Notes: a model not told the origin generated them from the sequence alone. Positions 1 to 8,552 are shown, counted from the stretch's first letter. The stretch: 64,000 nt of DNA from Sphingomonas panacis (GCF_001717955.1 NZ_CP014168.1:4681501-4745500), one strand, 5' to 3'. Translations and numbers: made by a program.

Positions 1-2
1 AG

Positions 3-908
3 CTCTGCTCGACCGCGTTCACACCGCGCCGGGTGGAGGCGCTGGAGGAACGCGTGGTGTCGGTCGCCAACCGGCTGATCGACGCCGCGCTCGCCAAGGG
101 CGAAATGGACGTGATGGCGGATTTCGCCGAACCGTTCCCCTCGATCGTGTTCGCGCATCTGATGGGTGTGCCCGAGGAGGATCATGCGCAGCTCAAGAAA
201 TGGTCGGCCGATTACGCGCAGATGCTCGGCAATTTCTCGCACAACCCGGACGGGATCGCGCAGGTGCTGAAAAGTACCGCCGACATGATCGCCTATTTCC
301 AGCATGCCATCCACAGCGGCTCGCTCAAGGACGGTCTCGTCAAATCGCTGGTCGAGGCCGAGATCGACGGCCAGAAACTGACCGAGGAAGAGGTGATCGC
401 CAATGCCATCGTCACGATGGTGGGCGGACAGGAAACCACCACCAATCTGATCGGCTGCGGGCTGCTGACGCTGTTGCGCCAGCCCGATAAGCTCGCCGAG
501 CTGCGCGACCGGCCCGAGATCATGGAGAGCGCGATCGAGGAACTGCTGCGCTACGAAAGCCCGTCGCAGCACACCTCGCGCATCGCCACCGAGGATACGC
601 TGATGGGCGGCAAGCTCATCAAGAAGGGTACGCCGGTGATGGCGGTGATGGCCGCCGCCAACCGCGACCCCGAACGCTTCGCCGATCCCGACGCGCTCGA
701 TTTCGAGCGCGCGGACAATCGCCACATGGCGTTCGGCTGGGCGGCGCATTTCTGTTTCGGCGCGCCACTCGCCCGGATGGAGGGGCGAATCGCGTTCCGC
801 CTGCTGCTCGACCGGCTCAAGGCCCTCTCCTTGCCTGAGCAAAAGCTCGAATGGCGCGAGAATCTCGGCCTGCGCGGCCTCAAGGCTTTACGGGTGACCT
901 TCGCATGA
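3..908 (+). CDS. Cytochrome P450, 5' end cut by window edge
   Basis: Heme-thiolate monooxygenase, soluble bacterial class. The reading frame is open from the left edge (FTPRRVEALEERV is P450-like), so the N-terminal part lies outside the window. Visible signatures are the I-helix oxygen-activation motif GGQETT (about nt 424), the K-helix ExxR as EELLR (about nt 538) and the heme loop FGWAAHFCFGAPLAR with the Cys ligand at nt 753-755. The loop normally reads FGxGxHxC; the second Gly is Ala here. The stop overlaps the NRPS start as ATGA, so the two are translationally coupled. I infer that the P450 oxidises the amino acid or peptide handled by that NRPS, perhaps on the carrier protein. Family assignment is firm; the substrate is unknown. 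Confidence 0.93.
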   Translation, partial: LCSTAFTPRRVEALEERVVSVANRLIDAALAKGEMDVMADFAEPFPSIVFAHLMGVPEEDHAQLKKWSADYAQMLGNFSHNPDGIAQVLKSTADMIAYFQHAIHSGSLKDGLVKSLVEAEIDGQKLTEEEVIANAIVTMVGGQETTTNLIGCGLLTLLRQPDKLAELRDRPEIMESAIEELLRYESPSQHTSRIATEDTLMGGKLIKKGTPVMAVMAAANRDPERFADPDALDFERADNRHMAFGWAAHFCFGAPLARMEGRIAFRLLLDRLKALSLPEQKLEWRENLGLRGLKALRVTFA

Positions 909-3900
909 ACATGCCTGCCAAGATCGACGCTACTCAGGCGCGTCGCGACCTGCTCGCCAGGATGCTCGCCGGCAATGCCGCGACCGCGGCATCCGTCCCC
1001 GAGCCGATCCGCCCGCGCGACCCGGCGCGTACCATCCCGCTCACCGCCGAGCAGAACCAGCTCTGGCTGCACGCGCAGATGGCGCCGGAGATGCCGCTCT
1101 ACAACGAGTCGATCACGATCCACCGGCTCGGCCGCTACGATCATGCCGCGATGGAGCGCGCGCTGACCGAGATCGTGCGCCGCCACGCGATCTGGCGCTC
1201 GGCGATAGTCGAGGTCGATGGCGATTATGTCATGCAGGTCGCGCCCTCGACGCCGATCTCGCTGGCGATCATCGACATCAGCCATGTCCCGCAAGCCGAT
1301 CGCGAAGCCGAGGCGGTTCGGCTCGCCACCGAAGATGCGCGCGCGCCGATCGCGCCGGACGTGGCGCCGCTGTTCCGCGCCCGCGTCGTCAAGCTGGGCG
1401 ATCAGGAGCATCGGCTGTACCTGACGCTTCACCATGTCATTTTCGACGGCGTCTCGATCTACAAGACGTTGGTGCCCGAACTGGCGGCACTGGTCGATGC
1501 GTATGAGGCGGGCAAGCCCTCGCCGCTGCCCGAGCCGGCGCTGCAATATGCCGATTACGCCGTATGGCAGGCCGACCGCGAGCAGGGCGACGAATATCGC
1601 CGCCAGCTCGATTTCTGGCGCGGCCAGCTCGCCGCGCCGATCCCGCGCCTCGAAGTGGTCGGCGACCGCCCGCGCGCCGCGCTGCCGACGCATGCCGGTT
1701 CGATGGAGGTGTTCGAGCTCGACACGCCGCTGGTCGAGCGGCTCAAGGCGATCGCGCGCGCCGAGAACGCGACGCTCTATTCGGTGCTGCTCGCCGGCTA
1801 CAAGGCGATGCTGTTCCGCTATACCGGCGACGAGGACATCATCGTCGGCGGCGTCACCGACACGCGGCGGCGGCCCGAACTCCAGCCGCTGATGGGCTAT
1901 TTCCTCAACACGATGGCGATCCGCAGCCGTCCGCTGGGGGGCACGCCGTTCCGCGACTATCTGGCCGAGGTGAAGCGCAGCGTGATCGGCGCGCTCGGCG
2001 CGAGCGACATTCCGTTCGACAAGCTGGTCCGCGCGCTCGACATCAAGCGCGGCACCGGCACGCATCCGCTGTTCAACACGTTGTTCTCGATCGAGCCGCC
2101 GGTCGATCCGTTCCCGGCGGGCTGGGATCTGACGCAGATGGACGTGACCGTCGGCGCGGCGAAATACGATCTGTACCTCGAACTCGACGAGCGGCCCGAG
2201 GGCGGTATGGCCGGCCGCTTCCTCTATTCGAGCGAATTGTTCGACGCGTCCACGATCCGCCGCATGGCCGACCATTGGGTGCGGCTGCTCGAGGGCGTCG
2301 CCGCCGATCCGGGGACACCGCTGGCCAAGCTGCCGATGCTGGCTGCGGACGAGCAGGACCGGCTCGCCGCCGAATGGAACCAGACGACTCGCGAACTACC
2401 CTATGCGAGCGTGGTCGATTGGGTGGCGGCGAAGGCCGCCGCCGAACCGGATAGTGTGGTGATCGAGCAATCCGGCGAGGGCTGGACCTATGCCGAACTT
2501 GCGCATTCCGCCGATGCGATCGCCGCCGAACTGGTGTCGCGCGGCGTCGGGCCGGGCGCTTTGGTCGGGCTGTCGCTCGAACGCACGCCGTATATGATCG
2601 CGGCGATGCTCGGCGTGGTGAAGGCGGGCGCAGCATATCTGCCGCTCGACCCCAGCTTCCCGCAAGCGCGGCTGGCGATGATCGTCGAGAGCGCGGAGCC
2701 GGTGCTGATCCTCGTCGAACCCACCACCGAACACGCGCTGCCGCAGGACGCCGCGCCGCTGGTACGGCTCGACCGGCACTGGCCGCACCGCGCGTTCACG
2801 GCGCCTGCGATCGATCCCGAAGCGCCAGCTTATGTGCTGTACACGTCGGGCTCCACTGGAAAGCCCAAGGGCGTCGAGATCCCGCACGCGGCTTTGGTCA
2901 ACTTCCTCGTCGGCATGGAGGACAGCCTTGGGCTTGCGCCGCGCCAGTCGATCCTCGCGATCACGACGCTGTCGTTCGATATCGCCGAGCTGGAAATCTG
3001 GCTGCCGCTGGTGACGGGCGGCAAGGTCCATCTCGCCACGCGCGAGACCGCGACCGACATGATCGCGCTGGCCGAGGATGTCGCTCGGCTCAAGCCCGAT
3101 ATCCTTCAGGCGACTCCGGCGACGTGGCGCGGCCTGATCGAAGCGGGCTGGGAAGGCTCGCCCGCCCTCATTGCTCTGTGCGGCGGCGAGAAGCTGCCAC
3201 GCGCACTTGCCGATCAGGTGCTGCCGCGGGTGGGCACGCTCTGGAACATGTACGGCCCGACCGAGACGACGATCTGGTCGACCGTCGCCAAGGTCGAGCA
3301 AGGCCCGATCACGATCGGTCGCCCGATCGCCAACACGACGATCCGCATCCTCGACAGCCACTGCAACGATCGCCCGGTCGGCGCGGTCGGCGAATTGTGC
3401 ATCGGCGGGCGCGGCGTCGCGATCGGCTATCGCGGGCGACCCGACCTGACCGAAGCCAAGTTCATCGAGCATGATGGCGAACGGCTGTACAAGACCGGCG
3501 ATCTTGCGCGCTGGCGGCCCGACGGGATGCTCGAATGCCTCGGCCGCACCGATCATGAGGAGAAGATCCGCGGCTTCCGCGTCGCGATCGAGGAAGTCGA
3601 GGGCGCACTCGCGGCGCTGCCCGGCGTTTCGGCGGCGGTGGTGAAGGCGTGGCCCGACCCGAGCGGCGAACGCGCGCTGGTCGGCTATCTGGTCGGCACC
3701 GGCGAGATCGCGGAATGGCGCGAACTGCTCGGCGCCACCCTGCCCGATTACATGATCCCGACGCGGTTCGTGGTGCTCGACGAACTGCCGCAGACGCCCA
3801 ACGGCAAGATCGATCGCAACGCGCTGCCGGAACCGGGCAAAGCCTCGATCACGGACGACGCGCCGCTGGAAACGCCCGAGCAAACGAAGCTCGCCGCGAT

Positions 3901-4891
3901 CTGGAGCGACGTGCTCAAGGCGGAGGTGACGTCACGCAACGCCGATTTCTTCGATCTCGGCGGGCATTCGCTGCTGATCGCGCGGCTGATCCGGCGGATC
4001 GCCAAGGATTATGGCGTCAAGCTGCCGATGGCGGCGCTGTTCCAGGCGCCGCGTCTTGCCGACATGGCCGAGATCATCTCGGGCGGCAAAGGCATCGAGA
4101 ACCCGGCCGTCGCACAGATCCAGCCGAACGGATCGCAACCGCCGATCCTCTGGCTCGACGGCGGCTCGACCTTCCGCCCGCTCGCCGAGCGGCTCGGCCA
4201 CGACCAGCCGTTCTACGGCATCTCGACCGCCGCGATCATCGAGGCGGCGGGTGGCACGCCAAGCAAGGATTTCCGCAAGACCGCCGATCTCATCATCGCC
4301 ACGCTGCGCCAGATCCAGCCGAACGGGCCGTACCGGATCGGCGGCTGGTGTACCTCGGGAATCCTCGCCTACGCCGTCGCGACTCAACTCGAGGCGGCGG
4401 GCGACGAGGTGCGATTGCTGATGCTCGCGCATCCATTCCATCCGGTGCGTGCGCGCCAGATCGGGGCGGCGCGGTTCTTCCTCAGCAAGTTCAAATATCA
4501 CCTCGACAAGACGTTCGCGCAGCCCAAGGGCAAGCGCTGGCACTATTTCGTCGATCGCTTGCGCGGCCTCTCCGACGCGGCGGCGCTGGCGGGTGGGCGC
4601 GAGGCGGTGTTGCAGCCCAAGATCCAGTCGCGGCTCGATTATGCCGCGAGCCACTACACGCCGCCCGCATATGACGGCGACGTGATCCTGTTCCAGCCCG
4701 ACGACCATCCCGGCGTGCTCGATTTCGTCGAGGATTGGCGCGCGCAGGTGCGTGGGCAGTTCGACGCGCACATCATCCCCGGCGGGCACCGCACGATGCT
4801 CGAACCGCCCAATGTCGATATGTTCGCCGATCTGCTGCGCGCGCGGCTGGCGCGGGCGAATGCCGAGGCGGCGTTCCAGCGCAGCGCCTGA
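905..4891 (+). CDS. Single-module nonribosomal peptide synthetase, C-A-T-TE (1328 aa)
   Basis: Activates one amino acid, condenses it with an upstream acyl or peptidyl donor and releases the product. Domains: condensation about residues 30-460 with intact HHVIFDG (H176/H177, D181); adenylation about 485-985 with YTSGSTGKPKG at 646, YGPTETT, TGDLARW and NGKIDR; carrier about 990-1065 with LGGHSLL, phosphopantetheine Ser at 1022; thioesterase about 1075-1328. The thioesterase nucleophile elbow reads GGWCTSG, so C1149 sits where Ser is usual. The residue 27 positions on, normally Asp, is His (LAHPFHP), and the catalytic His is H1295 (GGHRTM). Start chosen at ATG 905 because it overlaps the P450 stop; a longer frame from 851 would run into the P450. 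Product unknown. Confidence 0.95.
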   Translation: MNMPAKIDATQARRDLLARMLAGNAATAASVPEPIRPRDPARTIPLTAEQNQLWLHAQMAPEMPLYNESITIHRLGRYDHAAMERALTEIVRRHAIWRSAIVEVDGDYVMQVAPSTPISLAIIDISHVPQADREAEAVRLATEDARAPIAPDVAPLFRARVVKLGDQEHRLYLTLHHVIFDGVSIYKTLVPELAALVDAYEAGKPSPLPEPALQYADYAVWQADREQGDEYRRQLDFWRGQLAAPIPRLEVVGDRPRAALPTHAGSMEVFELDTPLVERLKAIARAENATLYSVLLAGYKAMLFRYTGDEDIIVGGVTDTRRRPELQPLMGYFLNTMAIRSRPLGGTPFRDYLAEVKRSVIGALGASDIPFDKLVRALDIKRGTGTHPLFNTLFSIEPPVDPFPAGWDLTQMDVTVGAAKYDLYLELDERPEGGMAGRFLYSSELFDASTIRRMADHWVRLLEGVAADPGTPLAKLPMLAADEQDRLAAEWNQTTRELPYASVVDWVAAKAAAEPDSVVIEQSGEGWTYAELAHSADAIAAELVSRGVGPGALVGLSLERTPYMIAAMLGVVKAGAAYLPLDPSFPQARLAMIVESAEPVLILVEPTTEHALPQDAAPLVRLDRHWPHRAFTAPAIDPEAPAYVLYTSGSTGKPKGVEIPHAALVNFLVGMEDSLGLAPRQSILAITTLSFDIAELEIWLPLVTGGKVHLATRETATDMIALAEDVARLKPDILQATPATWRGLIEAGWEGSPALIALCGGEKLPRALADQVLPRVGTLWNMYGPTETTIWSTVAKVEQGPITIGRPIANTTIRILDSHCNDRPVGAVGELCIGGRGVAIGYRGRPDLTEAKFIEHDGERLYKTGDLARWRPDGMLECLGRTDHEEKIRGFRVAIEEVEGALAALPGVSAAVVKAWPDPSGERALVGYLVGTGEIAEWRELLGATLPDYMIPTRFVVLDELPQTPNGKIDRNALPEPGKASITDDAPLETPEQTKLAAIWSDVLKAEVTSRNADFFDLGGHSLLIARLIRRIAKDYGVKLPMAALFQAPRLADMAEIISGGKGIENPAVAQIQPNGSQPPILWLDGGSTFRPLAERLGHDQPFYGISTAAIIEAAGGTPSKDFRKTADLIIATLRQIQPNGPYRIGGWCTSGILAYAVATQLEAAGDEVRLLMLAHPFHPVRARQIGAARFFLSKFKYHLDKTFAQPKGKRWHYFVDRLRGLSDAAALAGGREAVLQPKIQSRLDYAASHYTPPAYDGDVILFQPDDHPGVLDFVEDWRAQVRGQFDAHIIPGGHRTMLEPPNVDMFADLLRARLARANAEAAFQRSA

Positions 4892-4895
4892 TCGG

Positions 4896-5567
4896 GTGGC
4901 GGCGGCCGATCTTCACTTCGGCAGCCTTGATGTCGGCGAGGACGAGGTTGGGCGGCTGGCGGAGGTGCTTGATCCGGCCGAGCGGGCACGCGCGGCACGC
5001 TTCGCCTTCGCGCGCGACCGGCGCCGCTTCATCGTGCGGCGCGCGCGGTTGCGCGAGACGTTGGCAGCGATGACCGGGGTCGCGGCGGAGCGGCTCGTCT
5101 TCCGCGCGAACGCTTATGGCAAGCCGGCGCTGGCGGGCGGGCCGCAGTTCAGCGCCTCGCACTCGCATGAGTTGTGGGTGGTGGCGGTGTCTGATCGCGA
5201 ATTGGGCGTGGATGTGGAATATCGCCAGCCCGGCATCGACTGGCGCGATCTCGCGGCGGGGCTGTTCGGGGCGGACGAATGCGCCGCGCTCGATGCGCTC
5301 ACGAAGGATGACGCGGTGCGCGGCTTCTTCGATTGCTGGGCGCGCAAGGAGGCGTTCGTCAAGGCGATCGGGATGGGGCTGGCGTATCCGCTCGATGCGT
5401 TCGCTGTCTCGGTGACGCCCGAGGCGCGGTTGCTCTCGGGGGCGGACGGGTGGCGCATCGCTGGCTTTGCGTTGGCGGAAGGCTATTCGGGCGCGCTGGT
5501 GATTGCGGAGGACGGCGGGCCGATCGGAATCGCGACAAACCCGTCCCTACACCTACGTTCGCCCTGA
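4896..5567 (+). CDS. Sfp-type 4'-phosphopantetheinyl transferase (223 aa)
   Basis: Transfers 4'-phosphopantetheine from CoA to the conserved Ser of carrier domains, here presumably Ser1022 of the adjacent NRPS. All three family motifs are visible: GKPAL followed by FSASHSH, LGVDVEY with the Mg2+ acidic pair, and WARKEAFVKAIGMGL, matching WxxKEAxxKxxG. Length is typical of the Sfp/EntD group. GTG 4896 is the likely start, four bases after the NRPS stop; an ATG at 4752 in the same frame lies deep inside the NRPS and is unlikely. The last residues (RSP) and the stop codon fall inside a palindromic repeat that begins near 5556, so the C-terminus may have been reset by insertion of that repeat. 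Confidence 0.92.
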   Translation: MAAADLHFGSLDVGEDEVGRLAEVLDPAERARAARFAFARDRRRFIVRRARLRETLAAMTGVAAERLVFRANAYGKPALAGGPQFSASHSHELWVVAVSDRELGVDVEYRQPGIDWRDLAAGLFGADECAALDALTKDDAVRGFFDCWARKEAFVKAIGMGLAYPLDAFAVSVTPEARLLSGADGWRIAGFALAEGYSGALVIAEDGGPIGIATNPSLHLRSP

Positions 5568-5634
5568 GCCCGTCGAAGGGCGTGCCACAAGCCCCGCGCT
5601 CTGCGCACGTGCTTCGACAAGCTCAGCACGAACG
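5556..5634. repeat. Palindromic intergenic repeat, family C
   Basis: Imperfect inverted repeat of about 79 bases with arms CGTTCGCCCTGAGCCCGTCG and, at the far end, GACAAGCTCAGCACGAACG. It starts inside the last codons of the phosphopantetheinyl transferase and ends before msrB, which converges on it. Related copies are near 25347, 25472, 46407, 51463 and 58911. It could act as a bidirectional terminator. Confidence 0.8.
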
Positions 5635-5664
5635 GGTGATGGGGGCTCTCGGTCTGGGAGACCG

Positions 5665-6114
5665 TTACGCCACCTCTTCGACCTGCGGCAGATAGTCGCC
5701 ATAGCCTTGCGCGACCATGTCGTCGCGGTGGACGAAGCGGAGCGAGGCGGAGTTGATGCAGTAGCGCAAGCCGCCGCGATCGCGCGGGCCATCATCGAAG
5801 ACGTGGCCGAGGTGGCTGTCGCCATGCGCCGAGCGGACTTCGGTGCGAACCATGCCGTGCGTCGCGTCGCGCAGTTCGGCGACGTTGGCGGGCTCGATCG
5901 GCTTGGTGAAGCTCGGCCAGCCGCAGCCGGATTCGAACTTGTCCGACGAGGCGAACAGCGGCTCGCCCGAGACGATATCGACGTAGATGCCCGGCTCCTT
6001 GTTGTAGAGCAGAGGCCCGGTGCCGGGGCGTTCGGTGCCCGATTGCTGGGTCACGCGAAACTGCTCGGGAGTCAGCGCCGCGACGGCGGCGTCGGTCTTT
6101 TCATATTTAGCCAT
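5665..6114 (-). CDS. msrB: Peptide-methionine (R)-S-oxide reductase MsrB (149 aa)
   Basis: Reduces methionine-R-sulfoxide in oxidised proteins, using thioredoxin. The catalytic Cys is C119 in [11 protein letters not shown], with SGCGWPSF (C64) as probable resolving Cys and HLGHVF as substrate-site residues. The two CxxC pairs that bind structural zinc in many MsrB proteins are absent: those places read [13 protein letters not shown] and [11 protein letters not shown]. It is therefore the zinc-free form. No signal peptide, so cytoplasmic. It converges with the phosphopantetheinyl transferase across the repeat at 5556-5634 and lies downstream of a DUF2218 gene on the same strand, about 36 bases apart. 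Confidence 0.95.
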   Translation of the reverse strand: MAKYEKTDAAVAALTPEQFRVTQQSGTERPGTGPLLYNKEPGIYVDIVSGEPLFASSDKFESGCGWPSFTKPIEPANVAELRDATHGMVRTEVRSAHGDSHLGHVFDDGPRDRGGLRYCINSASLRFVHRDDMVAQGYGDYLPQVEEVA

Positions 6115-6150
6115 GATGAATCTCCGTTCGCCGCCGAATATAGGGCGCGG

Positions 6151-6471
6151 TCAGGCCGGCTTCCAGTCGAACGGCAAGGGCGCCTCGCGGAAGGCGAAGC
6201 GGTCGAGATGGCGCGCGACCGCGCCCTTCAACCCGTCGAGCTGCTCGCCCGAGCTCGCGTCGATCCGCACGTCGAGGCCAGCCTCGCGCGCATCGAACGT
6301 CACCAGCGCATCGGCCGGCCAATCGGCACCGCGCGCATCCTTGGGGAAAACGATCGTGCCGTGATCGGGGGTGAATTCGACCGCGAGGTTGTGCTGCCAG
6401 TGCTTGCACACCTGTTGGAGATATTTGCTCGCGCTCTCGGTCGGCACGGTGGCGGTTGCGCTGATGGTCAT
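6151..6471 (-). CDS. DUF2218 family protein (106 aa)
   Basis: Small cytoplasmic protein of the DUF2218 family, function not established. Core features are KYLQQVCKHWQHN near the N-terminus and ending in LPFDWKP, which fits the family's usual length of about 100 residues. The start at 6471 is chosen because AAAGGA lies seven bases upstream; the frame continues further 5' but that stretch does not look coding. It sits between a PadR-type regulator and msrB on the same strand, so the three may be co-transcribed. Family members often sit near iron or siderophore genes, but nothing here shows that link. Confidence 0.8.
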   Translation of the reverse strand: MTISATATVPTESASKYLQQVCKHWQHNLAVEFTPDHGTIVFPKDARGADWPADALVTFDAREAGLDVRIDASSGEQLDGLKGAVARHLDRFAFREAPLPFDWKPA

Positions 6472-6553
6472 ACTCAAGTCCTTTCTCGCCGGGGTTTGTG
6501 GCCCCGGCGTAACGATTGCGAGCCGCTTGCGCAGTATCTGCAAGCGGGTCATC

Positions 6554-7141
6554 TCAGAGGCGCTCGATCTTCTGCGCGGCGTCGTCGAGCAGCGCCGTGA
6601 TCTGGTGAAGCGTTTCGGTGTCGACATCCTCCGCCGTCAGCCGGTTCTGTAGCGCCATGCGCAGGTTGCCCATTGCCCGGCGGATCGGCGCGCCGTCGGT
6701 ACGGGCGCTGTGCTTGCCGACTTCGGCGAGGCGCGCGAACAGCGTTTCGACCAGTTCGGCGTTTTCGACGAGGTGGGCGGTGCCCGCTTCGGTGGCGGTG
6801 AAGAGCTTCTTGGCGCCCTCGCTCTTGCCGGCTTCGATCAGCCCCATGTCGTCGAGCAGGGTGAGCGTGGGATACACCACGCCGGGGCTGGGCGCATAGG
6901 CGCCGCCGGTCAGTTCCTCGATCTGGCGGATCAGATCATAGCCGTGGCGCGGCGTGTCGGCGATCAGCTTCAAGAGCACCAGTTTGAGCTCGCCGCCGTC
7001 GAACATGCGGCGGGCACGCCCGCCGCCCATCCCGCCGCCGCGACCTTCGCCCCAACCGCCGCCGAAACCACCCCGGCCCATGCCGTGATGGTGATGATGG
7101 CCGTGGCCGAAGCCGCCAGCCCGTTTGTTAAAACCAAACAT
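6554..7141 (-). CDS. PadR-family transcriptional regulator with His/Gly-rich N-terminus (195 aa)
   Basis: DNA-binding repressor-type protein. The PadR winged helix spans about residues 45-125: LKLVLLKLIADTPRHGYDL, then SPGVVYPTLTLLDDMGLI as the recognition region. A C-terminal helical part about 130-195 should mediate dimerisation. The first 45 residues are a low-complexity tail with HGHHHHHGMGRGGFGGG and more Gly/Arg; such tails can bind metal or nucleic acid, but that is inference. It lies just upstream of the DUF2218 gene, its likely target. A 12-base perfect palindrome at 7172-7183, about 30 bases before the start codon, is a plausible autoregulatory operator. The effector is unknown. Confidence 0.9.
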   Translation of the reverse strand: MFGFNKRAGGFGHGHHHHHGMGRGGFGGGWGEGRGGGMGGGRARRMFDGGELKLVLLKLIADTPRHGYDLIRQIEELTGGAYAPSPGVVYPTLTLLDDMGLIEAGKSEGAKKLFTATEAGTAHLVENAELVETLFARLAEVGKHSARTDGAPIRRAMGNLRMALQNRLTAEDVDTETLHQITALLDDAAQKIERL

Positions 7142-7171
7142 ATCGTTCCTTTTCTATAACACGATGCCACT

Positions 7172-7183
7172 AAGATATATCTT
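7172..7183. promoter_or_regulatory. 12-bp perfect palindrome, candidate PadR operator
   Basis: AAGATATATCTT lies between the divergent padR-like gene (start 7141) and rarA (start 7242). It is AT-rich in a GC-rich genome and fully symmetric. PadR proteins commonly bind AT-rich inverted repeats in their own promoters, so autoregulation is likely but unproven. Confidence 0.5.
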
Positions 7184-7241
7184 GAGCATTTTTACGCAAG
7201 AGCCGCCGTGCATTTTTTTTCGCGCGCCCTATCTTGGCGCA

Positions 7242-8552
7242 ATGGCCGACCTCTTCGCCGCTTATGATCCCCCCGCCCCGACGGAGGTGCCCGACACCGC
7301 GCCGCTCGCCGACCGGCTGCGCCCGCAGCGGCTGGAGGATGTCGTCGGGCAGGATCACCTCACCGGCCCCGAAGGCGCGATCGGGCGGATGGTCGCGGCC
7401 GGAAGGCTGTCGTCGATGATCTTGTGGGGGCCGCCCGGCACCGGCAAGACGACGATCGCGCGGCTGCTCGCCGATGCGGTGGGCCTACGCTTCGTCGCGA
7501 TCTCGGCGGTGTTCTCGGGCGTGGCCGATCTCAAGAAGGCGTTCGCCGAGGCGCGCGACCATGCCCGGATCGGCAAGCGCACGTTGCTGTTCGTGGACGA
7601 GATCCACCGCTTCAACCGCGCGCAGCAGGACGGCTTCCTGCCCTATGTCGAGGACGGCACCGTCACCCTCGTCGGCGCGACCACCGAGAACCCGTCGTTC
7701 GAACTCAATGCGGCGCTGCTCAGCCGCGCGCAGGTGCTGATCCTGCGCCGGCTCGACGCTGCCGCGCTCGAACTGCTTCTCGCGCGGGGGGAAGCTTTGG
7801 AGGAACGGCCGCTGCCCCTCACGCCCGAGGCGCGCGAGGCGATCGTCGCGAGCGCCGACGGTGACGGGCGCTTCCTGCTCAACCAGGCGGAGACGTTGTT
7901 TTCGGTCGATTTGCCCGAACCGCTCGATGCGGCCGGGCTGTCGGCGTTCCTGCAACGCCGCGTCGCGGTGTACGACAAGGATCGCGAGGGGCATTACAAC
8001 CTCATCTCGGCGCTGCACAAATCCCTGCGCGGCAGCGATCCGCAGGCGGCGCTCTATTATCTCGCGCGGATGCTCACCGCCGGCGAGGAGCCGCTGTACG
8101 TGCTGCGGCGGATCGTGCGGTTCGCGTCGGAGGATATCGGCCTCGCCGATTCCAATGCGCTGGTGGTGTGCCTCGCCGCCAAGGATTCGTATGAATTCCT
8201 CGGCAGCCCAGAGGGCGAACTCGCGATCGCGCAGGCGTGTCTCTATTGCGCGACTGCGCCGAAATCGAACGCGGCCTATACCGCGCAGAAGGCGGCGTGG
8301 CGGGTGGCGAAGGAGACCGGCTCGCTGATGCCGCCGCAGAACATCCTTAACGCGCCGACCAAGCTGATGAAGGACATCGGCTACGGCAAGGATTACGCCT
8401 ACGATCACGACACCGACGCGGGCTATTCGGGATCGAACTATTGGCCCGAGGAAATGGCGCCGCAGACCTTCTACACGCCGACCGACCGCGGCCTCGAAAA
8501 GCGCATCGCCGAGCGGATGGCGTGGTGGGCGGAGTTGAAGGGCAAGCCGTGA
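7242..8552 (+). CDS. rarA: Replication-associated recombination protein A, AAA+ ATPase (436 aa)
   Basis: RarA (MgsA) family ATPase, working at stalled replication forks with SSB and the clamp-loader relatives. Walker A GPPGTGKTT at residues 63-71, Walker B LLFVDEIHRF with D119/E120, sensor 1 GATTENPSF, and the C-terminal tetramerisation region ending in a conserved WPEEM and FYTPTDRGLEKRI. Length matches the family (about 430-450). Start 7242 (MADLFAAYD) is chosen because the in-frame extension to 7125 is AT-rich promoter sequence shared with the divergent PadR-type gene. Its stop overlaps a candidate 38-codon gene. Confidence 0.95.
   Translation: MADLFAAYDPPAPTEVPDTAPLADRLRPQRLEDVVGQDHLTGPEGAIGRMVAAGRLSSMILWGPPGTGKTTIARLLADAVGLRFVAISAVFSGVADLKKAFAEARDHARIGKRTLLFVDEIHRFNRAQQDGFLPYVEDGTVTLVGATTENPSFELNAALLSRAQVLILRRLDAAALELLLARGEALEERPLPLTPEAREAIVASADGDGRFLLNQAETLFSVDLPEPLDAAGLSAFLQRRVAVYDKDREGHYNLISALHKSLRGSDPQAALYYLARMLTAGEEPLYVLRRIVRFASEDIGLADSNALVVCLAAKDSYEFLGSPEGELAIAQACLYCATAPKSNAAYTAQKAAWRVAKETGSLMPPQNILNAPTKLMKDIGYGKDYAYDHDTDAGYSGSNYWPEEMAPQTFYTPTDRGLEKRIAERMAWWAELKGKP

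Noticed and set aside
551-2275. A 574-codon open frame opposite the P450/NRPS
   Set aside because: Antisense shadow; low-complexity Arg/His-rich product.
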